Origin: Gamsiella multidivaricata | Taxonomy: Eukaryota; Mortierellomycota; Mortierellomycetes; Mortierellales; Mortierellaceae | Assembly (NCBI RefSeq): GCF_025024155.1 | Contig: NW_026251709.1 | Location: 1,039,860 to 1,103,859 of the forward strand | DNA length: 64,000 nucleotides | Direction of reading: 5' to 3' | Part shown: positions 55,361-64,000 of the stretch, piece after piece | Numbering within the stretch: position 1 is the first letter of the stretch | How the letters are laid out: each line of letters starts with the position of its first letter | Position numbers and translations under genes: made by a program | The notes under the pieces: model-generated | Told to the model about the DNA's origin: nothing | Databases searched by the model: none | What the model saw: only the letters and a program-made list of their open reading frames with translations

Positions 55361-56034
55361 AAAACTGGGTTCTATTGCCTGGTGTATGCAAATGAGTAAC
55401 ATGTCCAGGGCTGACGCGGGGCAGTCGGACCTACTACAATACCAATATCGATTGGATATCCACGGAGGCTGGCCAGTATTTATTACACTGCCTGATGTTC
55501 TCAGTAGGGGACATCATTGGTTGTTTTTCATTATGGGGGCTAGCGGGGGTGAATGGGCATGAGGAGAGGAGGCGGATGCAGTGAGCATTTCCTCGGCGGA
55601 GGTTTTGGCGAGAATGGTCTTGCAGAAAGGGCTTTTGGCTGTGGCCCGTTTAATCTAATTTTCTTCGCACTCAGCATCGCAGGAAAGATGTAAAAAGACA
55701 AGAGCTAGACCTTTGGAAGTAAACGAGAATGTCCCTGTCCATCGGAAATCCGTTTATGTTAGAACTTTGCGGATCTGATGCTAATCCACATGGATACACC
55801 TGAAAGTGGAATGGAGCAAAGTGGGGAATGGCAGAAAAAGGAGGGAGCAGGCTCCACGCAAAGGGCTTACTCAACGTTCATTTCTTGACTTAAAATTTTT
55901 CTTAACGGTTGAATGTCCATCCTCTTCTGAAAACTTTTTTCTTCGTCACACCTTCTCCTCCTTTAGCTTCCTCATCTCATTCCTCTTTCTTCATTCCTCC
56001 GCTCCCCATTTCTTCATTCCTCAAAAGGGTTACT
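52791..56034. other. Long stretch without a supported gene
   Basis: It contains a T run at 53560-53581, an A run at 55330-55355 and several short frames. A 78-residue frame at 54582-54818 (SVRVFCERSGAKGARVIVG) looks coding-like but is closed by stops and has no secure match. The last 300 bases are CT-rich, as in fungal promoters, and precede the PRM10-like start. Confidence 0.45.
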
Positions 56035-58996
56035 ATGCCAGACGGCCATCCGCATTCCCATGCTATCCAGATGGATGACCCTCTCGACAGCAACAGTACC
56101 GACACCGCATCAATCAGCACTGTAACGACTGCCGGCCATGGCGCTGTAGTCCCCGCCCTAATCCTTGCTAATATTACCAGTGCTTCCCCTACTCTGATCG
56201 ACACCATCAGCCCCGGCTCTGCAGTCATTTCCCCGCGAACCACCTTACCTACAACTGCGAACAATACTCATGGGAACACTGGCCTCTCCTCCGGATTCGC
56301 ACTCCCTACCGCCAATCCCTTCACAGAAAGAGGCGAGCCCGTCAACCCCTTCAGTCCTGCAGGAACACCCCAGGAGACCCCGATGGTCACCCCTCTCGGA
56401 TCACCCACACAGGAGCTGCAGAAACTCAGTCTTGGTGTTGAACGATACGCACGAGCAATTGAGGATCCTGGCCCCATGGGTTCCTTCTCAGGGACGGTGC
56501 CCTTGCCCTCGCTCTCGCAAGCAGATCATTATGCATCAAGGAGGAGACCCTCTCGTATTCTGCTGGATGCGATCGTTTCGTCCTCACCGTCCACAGGCAA
56601 AGCGGCCGAATGTTCGGGCGTCAATAATTCGTCACAAGAGGGCGGATCTGTAGAGTCACCCACGGGCAAGAGCAGCAAAGGGCTAAACCTTAACACCATC
56701 AAAAGAGCTCTCTCTGGAAGGCGTCGTATGCAGGACGCAACTATGGTTGATCTGGAGACCAACCATACGGGTGACAGCAGTAACACAAGCAACAACAGGG
56801 ATGGAAGGAAGAACAGCGTCATGATTAACGATCTCGGAAACCCCTTTAGTAGTCCGATGCTCTCTGCCAATAGTGATGCTCAGGTCGCTCTGTTGAATAG
56901 TCTGTCGTTCTCACCTCAACCACTGCTGTTGCCGTCAACGCTCTCGAATCATCCGCTGCAGGAGGCCGCGAACGAGAGTCGACCGAATGAAAACGACGAG
57001 ATCAGGAGACGATTGGAACAGAGTAATAGTCAGGTTACTGCCACGGCCACCGTCGATAGATCATCGCCCGATATGCAAGCGGACTCTACGGCTGCCACAG
57101 GAATGCGCCACAGAAAGCCCAAGGGGGGCATTCTTAGTCAACTGCTGAAACTGCAGAGGAACGAGGCTGCAGCGGCGGCGGCGGCGTCTGGATCTTCGGG
57201 TGCCAGGAAACCACATGGGAGCCCACAGCATCCTCAGGTGAAGAAGACAAAGAAAGGTTTTATTATCGATCCTCGTCCAAGAACAACTCGTTCACAGATC
57301 TCAATTCGCCCTCGGCCACGACCACACGCGTGTGTCCCCCAGGAACTCGAGGATCTTTGAGCTAGACTCGTCAAATGCCTCGACCACAACCACACGTCTT
57401 CCCACACAACCGCCGACGTCGATCAACAATGCCTCCTCACCCTTCAACAGACCTGACCCACATGAACACATCGAAGAGATGGAGGCCATCAGCGCGGCGG
57501 CCACGGCGGCGGCCACGGCGGCGACACTCTCGACCAGTTTGGGAATCCAGCGGGATATCGCTGAAATCCTGACGCGGCAGTCGTTCCTGATCATGATTGC
57601 CAAGGCTCTGATTCTCTACGGAGCACCGTCGCATAGGATTGAGGAGACCTGCGCGTTGTTGGCAAGAAAAATGGATGTGGACGCTTCATTCGCGTTGCTG
57701 CCTGGGTTAATGACCATCTCGTTCAGCGATCCCGAGACACATACCAGTGATACAAGGCATCTGCGGTGCACGCAGGGCATGGATATGTACAAGCTCTCGA
57801 AGGTCTACACAATCGCATGGGGTGTCCTGCATGGCGAAGGTATCGAGGAGGCAAACAAGAAACTCGAGAAAGTCACTATTGAACCTGGATATTATCCCGT
57901 CTGGGTCACGGTCATGTCCTGGATGTTCGCTGCGGCGTTCGTGGCGCCCTTGGCGTTCAACGGCAGTTGGCTCGACACAGTGTTGGCGGGATTCTGTGGT
58001 TTGTTGGTGGATTGCTCGGAGTCGTCGCGGCCAAGTTCCCGGTGTATGGAAATGTGTTTGAGGTGACCTCGAGCATTTTGGTCGGGTTCATTGCGAAGGC
58101 GTTTGGAGACCGAGTGTGCTTCTCGGCCGTAGCACTCGCGGGTGTGGTGGTGTTGTTACCAGGGTTGTTGTTGACGCAGTCGATTATGGAATTGGCATCG
58201 AGGAATATCGTGTCGGGCGCGGTGAGGATGTTCTATGCGCTGATGTATGCCTTCTTCCTCGGCTTCGGACTCTCCCTCGGCGCTGAGATCTGGGACTCTG
58301 TAAGTACTATTGCTCTTTGCAATGTTATAGTTGCAATGCTGTCTTTGTCAACCTATTGGCGCATAATAATTGACATGAGATATTGCATTGCGCTGATGCT
58401 TAGATTGGTGGGGAATCGACGGCCCCTGCGTCGGCATGCGAGAAGGGCGTGAACCATTGGTGGCTCTTTTTGATCTTCCCTGCGGTGTCGACTTCGATCA
58501 ACATTGTCTTCAACGCGCATCCAAGCCAGTGGCTCGGTATGACCGTAGTCACCGCCGTCGGCTTCACGGTCTCGTACTTTATGACGGCCGGTCCACAGGT
58601 TACGCCCGCGGTTGCGGCGTTTGCGGTCGGCGTTGCAGGGCAGGCCTACGGTCGGATAACGGGCAAGCTAAGCTATGTGCCTCTGCTGAGCGGAGTTCTT
58701 TTGCTGGTTCCAGGAAGTGTCGGCGTGAGAGGAGTGCTGGCCATCATTGGAAGTGACCCGGGTCAGGGCTTTCAGTTTGCGCTGCGGATGGTCAATATCT
58801 CTGTGAGCATCACGGTAAGCATTTGATTGTATCTTTCGTTTGGTCGTATACGGCACTTTCGATCCCGTCTGTCCTTTGGCAGACTCTAATTGCTTCTTTT
58901 TTTATTTTATTTTTTATGACAATTCAGCTCGGCGTGTTCTGTTCTGCATTGGTCTGGTACCCATTCTGGCGCAAGAGTACATTTATGAACTTTTAA
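56035..58996 (+). CDS. PRM10-like protein with ThrE (DUF1212) membrane domains
   Basis: The ThrE family has about ten membrane helices and includes bacterial threonine/serine exporters and yeast PRM10, a pheromone-regulated membrane protein. Residues 1-440 are a disordered Ser/Thr/Pro/Asn-rich tail (MPDGHPHSHA). The first ThrE half includes LIMIAKALILYGAPSHRIEE and GLMTISFSDPETH. Helices follow (YALMYAFFLGFGLSLGAEIWDS), then an intron 58300-58403. The second half includes NHWWLFLIFPAVSTSINIV and VPGSVGVRGVLAI, then an intron 58815-58927 and the terminal WYPFWRKSTFMNF. Two frame changes are needed, at about 57250-57340 and near 57990. The second falls in a conserved segment and looks like a one-base indel, so either assembly error or recent loss. 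Convergent with RPB8. Confidence 0.85.
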
Positions 58997-59302
58997 TGTG
59001 TCTAATTCGACCTCTCTATAATGGCCATCTGATTTCGCTATCTTTGGCAGGCGGCCATGCATTTTCAACCAATTATTCTTAGACATATACCCTCTCTCCC
59101 CTCCTCCTATTTTCGCAATAATCTTGTAGAATATATCCTTAGCTGGTTAAAATAGATATAGTATTTTGCGTCCAGATAGAACAACAAAGTTCATCTGATA
59201 TGCGTTGATTTCCAGTGGTTTATTATGAATTCTCGGTGGTGTGAGTGTATGATGAGTGTGCTAGTGTTGGTGTTGAAAGGGAGGAATGGATGGAGCCCTC
59301 GT

Positions 59303-60238
59303 CTACTTGCGCATCAACAGGTACAAGTTCTCGCCCAAGCTGATGTTCTGCAAGTGTCTGAAATCGCCTTCCAAGCACATCAAAAGACCACCATATGAAA
59401 TGTAAACCGAGCTAATTTGAGAAAGGAGATGATGCGTTTGTTAGAAGATCGAAGTAGCGATGTTTGATCGATAGTTCCTGAACACGTCCGCAATCCTTGG
59501 CTGTGATATACGTGCGCTCCCGCACAGTTTGCTGCTCAATGGTTCCATATAGCCCAGATTCCTACGTCGATCGATCTGCTCTGCCGTTACTAGGTCCCAG
59601 CTTGAGAGAAGGTCCAAATCCTGCCAGGTCCACGTCCCTTGATCCTAAAACTCTACCAGCCTCGTATACTTTTTCATGAATTGGCACGGTTTCAACGAAA
59701 ACAAAACTTACACTTTGCTTCCCTGACCCTCATCGTACTTGTAGACCTTTCCATACATGACATATTCATAGTCATCGGCCAAGGTTCTCTCGCCACCGAC
59801 CTTCTCACGCCAGCTCTCCTGAGTTCCTGAGGTATCGTTTCCGACCGTAGTGGTCAAGGACAAGGAAGTAGCAAGGACAAGTGAGAACTTCTCGCCAATT
59901 TCGAGAGGGTAGAGCTCGTTGTTGATATCGAGCGTTAATTCCATCTCGTAGTTCTCACTGCGGGCATTGATACGCGAGACTAGATACGATACGATGTTTG
60001 ATAGTATTTGGTTAGTTCGGCCCCCTATGGTTTGTTACAAAGAGCAGTGTTGATCTACCAGGAGCAAATGCATCGCTGCCAATGAGGCCTGGAGAGGTAT
60101 GTTGGATGGAAGTAGGGAGGGGGGAGTTTTTTTTGGCATTGAGCGAGGATGCGTACCCTTGTCGAACTTTTTTCCTGCACCATCGACGTCCTTGATATCG
60201 AAGATGTCGGAGAAGAGGACGTTGTCTTTGCTGGCCAT
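59303..60238 (-). CDS. RPB8 (RPABC3), common subunit of RNA polymerases I, II and III
   Basis: Exons 60238-60157, 59979-59712 and 59411-59303 join in phase to 152 residues, close to the 150 of human RPB8. The N-terminus MASKDNVLFSDIFDIKDVD and KKFDK match the family. Exon 2 has SENYEMELTLDINNELYP, LVLATSLSL and YEYVMYGKVYK. Exon 3 has VYISYGGLLMCLEGD and ends LYLLMRK. All splice sites are GT-AG. The middle loop (DTSGTQESWREKVGGE) is longer than in animals. RPB8 is an OB-fold core subunit, essential and usually single copy, so this marks ordinary chromosomal DNA. The ATG is the only in-frame start with the conserved N-terminus. Confidence 0.95.
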
Positions 60239-60602
60239 GATGTCCGAAGGATCTGTTTTGGGACTCGAAGAGGTATTGCTGGAGTGAAGAAAGGTGTATT
60301 CTTTTTGCCTGAACCACGCATGCAGAGTGTTTCTGTTTACAACTGTGCAGGACGAGCGAGCAGACAGTCACTGATATCAGTTTTTTTGAACCAAAGCAAT
60401 TCAGCAGCTCCTCCACGACGTGAAAGAATAAAATGCCGATAGCGGCCTTTATTATTCTGATATGAAAGTGCGCCTGGCTATGTTGGCTATCAAATCGAAG
60501 ATAGATCGATCCTGAGTTCCTGCTTGCCATACGATCACTACCGCCTTGACTATGAAAGCCTTTGTATAGTCGAAACAGCGGTTAGTCTTCTATGTGTTCT
60601 AT

Positions 60603-61350
60603 GTGAAAAAAAGGAGCACGAATTTCTGCTTTTCTATCACGTGCTGGAGGAACAACAGGCATGAGCTGCATGCAAAACAGGCACAAACCTTTTGAGAAAC
60701 AGCACAAACCTATTGGGAAGCAGCACAAACCTGTTGGTGAACCAGCACAAACCTATTGTGGAAGCAGCACGGACCTCTTGATAAAGAGCACTAGCCGCTT
60801 GTAAAAAGCAGCATAGCACACATGCTGGTCCACATTACTTGCTAACACTTCATCGACTCACCATTCCTCTCATCTTTCCACTGTCAACCATTACACTGCA
60901 ACTTAACGATCAGTTTTGTCATCCCCGTCTTCGTCCTTGCTGACCATTAAGTGTTCGTCCATGGCCTTTGATTAGTGCAGTCCTCGTCATGGTAATCATC
61001 GTCGACATCATCGGCATTGTCTTCAAAAGGGATATGTGTGTTCTGTGGAAAAAGGCGGCACAAAGAGTTTTATTGAGAATGGACAAAAGACAAGGAGACT
61101 CTGCTATGTAAACCAGCATAGTCTACGCCTATGCTGCTTTTTACAAGCGGCTAGTGCTCTTTACCGAGAGGTCCGTGCTGCTTCCACAATAGGTTTGCGC
61201 TGCTTCCCAACAGGTTCGTGCTGGTTCACCAACAGGTTTGTGCTGCTTCCCAATAGGTTTGTGCTGTTTCTCAAAAGGTTTGTGCCTGTTTTTCCTCCAG
61301 CACGTGCTGGAAAAGCAGAAATTCGTGCACCTTTTTTTTCAGCTTAGATT
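60603..61350. repeat. Foldback/MITE-like element built of 21-bp repeats
   Basis: About 205 bases at 60603-60810 recur in reverse at 61125-61350. The outer ends are tgaaaaaaaggagcacgaat and its complement, each with gcacgaatttctgctttt. Inside each arm, a 21-bp unit of the type gcacaaacctattgggaagca is repeated about five times with small changes, ending at cactagccgcttgtaaaaag. The unique centre (60811-61124) has no gene. It has no transposase and was presumably moved in trans. A target duplication was not clear. Confidence 0.85.
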
Positions 61351-61628
61351 TTCAGATCTCTGCTTTCACAGAACACGTTGTTGGCAGGGGTGGTTATCGG
61401 CCATTTTACTTCAAGTAGACCCCTCAATGTTCATGTATTGTACGGAATTCACTTTGGTAACTACATGGATGACCCCAGCTCGTTGTTGAATCCTAGAGCT
61501 TGGAGGCTGGTATACATCATGTTTTGTCGGGCAAGAAGCGATAGGCGATACCTTTGTACATTGGCTTAAAGCTCAGCAATTTATTTTTTGAGTTTTATAA
61601 AAAAAGACTTCTTTTGACTGGCTTTAGA

Positions 61629-61919
61629 CTAGACAAATGGCTGGAACAGAGAGCCGGATGGCAGGCTAGGGGTTGGTGCGCATCCGGCAGCAACACAGCC
61701 GACCATGTATGTGCCTAGTGCTGCGTTACAACCAGCGATGACAGCTGGAACTGCAGCACCCGCGGTAATAGTTCCAAAAGTAAAGCCGGCGGCTGCGTAG
61801 CATGCGACAACGAGAGCGTTGCATCCCGACTGACATATCCCATAGGCCAATGGACCTGCGTTCGACACACCGAGGATTGTACAGACGACGGCAAGATGGC
61901 GCAACATAGTGTATTTCAT
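61629..61919 (-). CDS. Small secreted cysteine-rich protein (96 aa)
   Basis: A signal peptide (MKYTMLRHLAVVCTILGVSNA) is followed by GPLAYGICQSGCNALVVACYAAAG, then an Ala/Gly-rich stretch and a second CxxxxxxxxxxxxC pair (ACNAALG-like GCNAALGTYMVGC). The CxxxC-N...C spacing with GF.FGT.TAG resembles small secreted fungal and algal zygote-type proteins, but I hold the name open. The frame is intact and single-exon. Confidence 0.7.
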   Translation of the reverse strand: MKYTMLRHLAVVCTILGVSNAGPLAYGICQSGCNALVVACYAAAGFTFGTITAGAAVPAVIAGCNAALGTYMVGCVAAGCAPTPSLPSGSLFQPFV

Positions 61920-62565
61920 AGATGGGCGGTTTGATGGGTGAGAAATAGAGAGAAGTAAGTGATAGAGCAGTGCATGATTTTTTTAGTCACCTGCTGCACA
62001 CACGAAGCACAGCAGCACAGCAGCACTCACGGGTTCTTTTCGCATGGCTCCAATATCCCTCGCGTCAAAAGGTTAGAGGAAAAAAGCTACAAGACACTTG
62101 GCAACGCCCTGTTCAATAAAAGTCGTCTACGGCGGATTTATTCCCTTCCCTTGTTAAAATTAACACTGGCCCGTTGGTAAATATGTTAACAGAGGGATCT
62201 TTATTCTCGTGGCAGACGGTAACCTATATACTTGGTGATGGATGCTCTTCTCTACTCGTACGTGCTACATTGGTCAATATAGCGCAGGAGTGAAGCATTA
62301 GGAAAGAGCAAGGCAAGGCCACTTGCCATGACGAGTGTGCGAAGCAATGCTACTATAGCCCATGGTATCGATCCTCGACTTTAGGAGGGGTGAATAAGAC
62401 AAGGGATGCACTGCCCTCTTCACAAAAATAACATGTGGCAATCCAAACCGAGGCCTTGTAGCATTGTGTAAATATGAATACATTAATCCGTTTCTTTCTT
62501 CTCTCCACCCGCAACTTGTTCCTCTCCATACCATCTACCCTAACCCACCTCACTTGCTTCCCATC
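61920..62565. other. Intergenic, divergent promoters
   Basis: It separates the minus-strand secreted gene from the plus-strand ubiquitin-RING gene, so it should contain both promoters. CT-rich tracts precede 62566. No coding frame. Confidence 0.45.
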
Positions 62566-63619
62566 ATGGCTGCAGAGCTCGACGTGCTCATTGCCGGTGA
62601 GCCTGGCATGTCCGTCAGAGCGCCCTACAAAGATGACGAACCCGTTTACTTCCTAATACAACGAGTCTCCAACAAGCTTGGCGAGAATGAGAGCGAGATC
62701 CGATGGCGTGGCCTTTATATCAACGGCATCCATGCTAAAGATCAACGACAGTCTATTACAACCTATCGAATCTTTGGCAACAGTTTGACCTATCGTTCTC
62801 AAAAAAAGGGCGAAATGGCAATTGCAATGAGAACACTTACTGGCAAGACTATTCATTTGACCTGCAACCGTCAAGACATCATCATGGACATCAAGACCAT
62901 GGTTCAGGAGATGGAAGGGATCCCTCCGGACCAGCAAAGACTTATCTTCGCAGGAGAGCGGCTTGAGGACGAGGATACGTTGGAAGATTACAATATCGCC
63001 GATGGCTCGATATTGCACTTGTGTTGCGTCTGCGCGGTGGAGGTCACGCCCCAGGTATAGGGCTCAAGTTCTCGGATGTCTCCGAACTATCTGGTGTGCG
63101 CAGGTACGAATTTTCCTTGTCAGTTCCTCCTGGACGCACTGTCTTACCAGGAACGAACGTCGAATGCAAGTGCAAGTGCTCTTCAAGCTACCGAGTGATC
63201 TGTCCAAAGCGGTTTGGAGCAATTGAGTTGTCTAAAGAGCAGTTCACATGCCCTAACTGCAAGTCGAGCAAAAGGATTACCCTGTCACGGTTGGATTCGT
63301 GAGATGCAAGTACCGTTTTCATGGAATCAAGGCAACTGGCGAGCAGTACACATCTGATTGGAAAGACGTAACTGACGAGGATTGCTACCAGCTATTCAGT
63401 CCAGACAATCAAGCCCTTTGGAAACGCTTGGTAATCGAGTCGGCCGATATCTATAAACGCGAAGACTGTACGATCTGCCTGAAGCCCATGGACACCATGC
63501 AGAAACTTAGCTGTGGCCATTGCTTCCATGAAGCTTGTTATCCTCAATGGAATTCTTCCTGCCCCAAATGCCTCTTCAGCCAACACTTAATCACCGGCAG
63601 AGCACCGCAGCAGTGGTAG
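62566..63619 (+). pseudogene. Ubiquitin-like plus RING finger fusion, two one-base breaks
   Basis: ATG 62566 ([17 protein letters not shown]) opens a charged N-domain. A clear ubiquitin-like fold follows: [44 protein letters not shown], then LRLRGG. The GG motif is reached only after a frame change near 63020, where one G appears missing. Next comes a Cys-containing domain (VECKCKCSS...FTCPNCKSSK), a second one-base change near 63270 (A run), and a RING: CTICLKPM...CGHCFHEACYPQW...CPKC. The frame ends at 63619. RING proteins act as ubiquitin ligases; a built-in ubiquitin ending LRLRGG inside one is unusual. Both lesions are at homopolymers, so a sequencing error is possible and the gene may be intact. 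Confidence 0.8.
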
Positions 63620-64000
63620 AATCTTTACCACTTAGTGCTATGGACAACGTGGAGTATATATCTTTTTGAAGATGCATGTGTCGGCAAGACCTATTGGACT
63701 TACCGGTTCTGTTCAAATATTTTTTTCTACACTTTTGAGGAGTGGTACAAAAATAAAATATATATAATAAAAGCTGTGCATGACGACCAGTCCTGCTTCA
63801 CTTACATTATTAGACCATCACCCTAGGATTGGATATCACTGCGTAACTTGTACATTTAAAGCAGAGATGGATTCATGCTAGTGCACTCTGTTGAATTCTG
63901 TGTTGATGCATGTCTTTCTAATCTTGCTGGTACCGTAATTACCTGGATTATTTCATGTGTTGGACATGTTGGGGTGCAGAAGAGGAAGAAAGCCAGTAGT
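63620..64000. other. 3' flank, no gene seen
   Basis: AT-rich sequence with aataaaatatatataataaaagc near 63751, which may serve as polyadenylation signals for the gene at 62566. Nothing else recognised. Confidence 0.4.

Noticed and set aside
1..64000. CRISPR arrays, riboswitches or operons
   Set aside because: Introns, LTRs and eukaryotic families show a fungal nuclear genome. The short repeats seen are tandem or inverted, without regular spacers.

Overview
The window looks like nuclear DNA of an early-diverging filamentous fungus, most probably a Mortierellomycotina species (Mortierella/Linnemannia type). The basis is inference: short GT-AG introns of about 60-135 bases, a fungal RPB8, a PRM10/ThrE membrane protein, a core-type fucosyltransferase (GT23), a Crinkler (CRN) protein, several Cryptons and a Fanzor. 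No bacterial operon signal is present. Nearly all exon models here are mine, from splice signals and frame phase.

Layout. 1-3.1 kb: two broken 3' ends of 28S rRNA flank a small secreted-protein gene. 4.4-7.3 kb: an intact eight-exon orphan gene of 786 residues (minus strand). 7.4-8.3 kb: a 296-bp unit repeated three times. 8.5-12.7 kb: a decayed gene on the minus strand that appears to join an XPG/FEN1-like nuclease to a Fanzor (eukaryotic TnpB) nuclease. 12.9 kb: two opposed copies of a terminal-inverted-repeat-like motif. 13.1-17 kb: a long inverted repeat, a broken MULE transposase with SWIM finger, and a second XPG-like copy. 17.5-19 kb: an intact GT23 fucosyltransferase. 19.5-22.9 kb: a Crypton tyrosine-recombinase element. 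23.6-26.4 kb: a zinc-finger gene with in-frame stops. 26.8-28.7 kb: a small broken gene that has a sister copy at 47.1 kb, an unknown coding sequence, and a third XPG fragment beside the same TIR motif. 29.2-32.3 kb: a CRN gene (ubiquitin-like header, P-loop NTPase, PD-(D/E)XK) with two in-frame stops. 32.4-38 kb: at least three Ty3/Gypsy remnants and an unknown fragment. 39.8-41.3 kb: a direct repeat and a gene cut off by an LTR. 41.3-46.6 kb: a young Ty3/Gypsy chromovirus with seemingly identical LTRs and an intact 1,326-residue pol. 47.6-50.6 kb: a decayed piggyBac with TIRs. 50.7-52.8 kb: a second, gutted Crypton. 56-60.2 kb: a conserved island (PRM10-like and RPB8, convergent). 60.6-61.3 kb: a foldback element built of 21-bp repeats. 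61.6-63.6 kb: a small secreted protein and a ubiquitin-RING fusion gene.

How it fits together: this is a transposon-rich accessory region with few stable genes (the 786-residue orphan, the fucosyltransferase, PRM10, RPB8, two secreted proteins). The strongest candidate for something undescribed is the XPG-like nuclease family. Its three copies sit near one shared terminal repeat; one lies in line with a Fanzor through phase-compatible introns, and one lies directly behind a MULE transposase. A MULE-type transposon carrying an XPG-Fanzor double nuclease would explain this, but it is inference. Several single-base frame changes at short homopolymers (PRM10, ubiquitin-RING) could be assembly errors rather than real decay.
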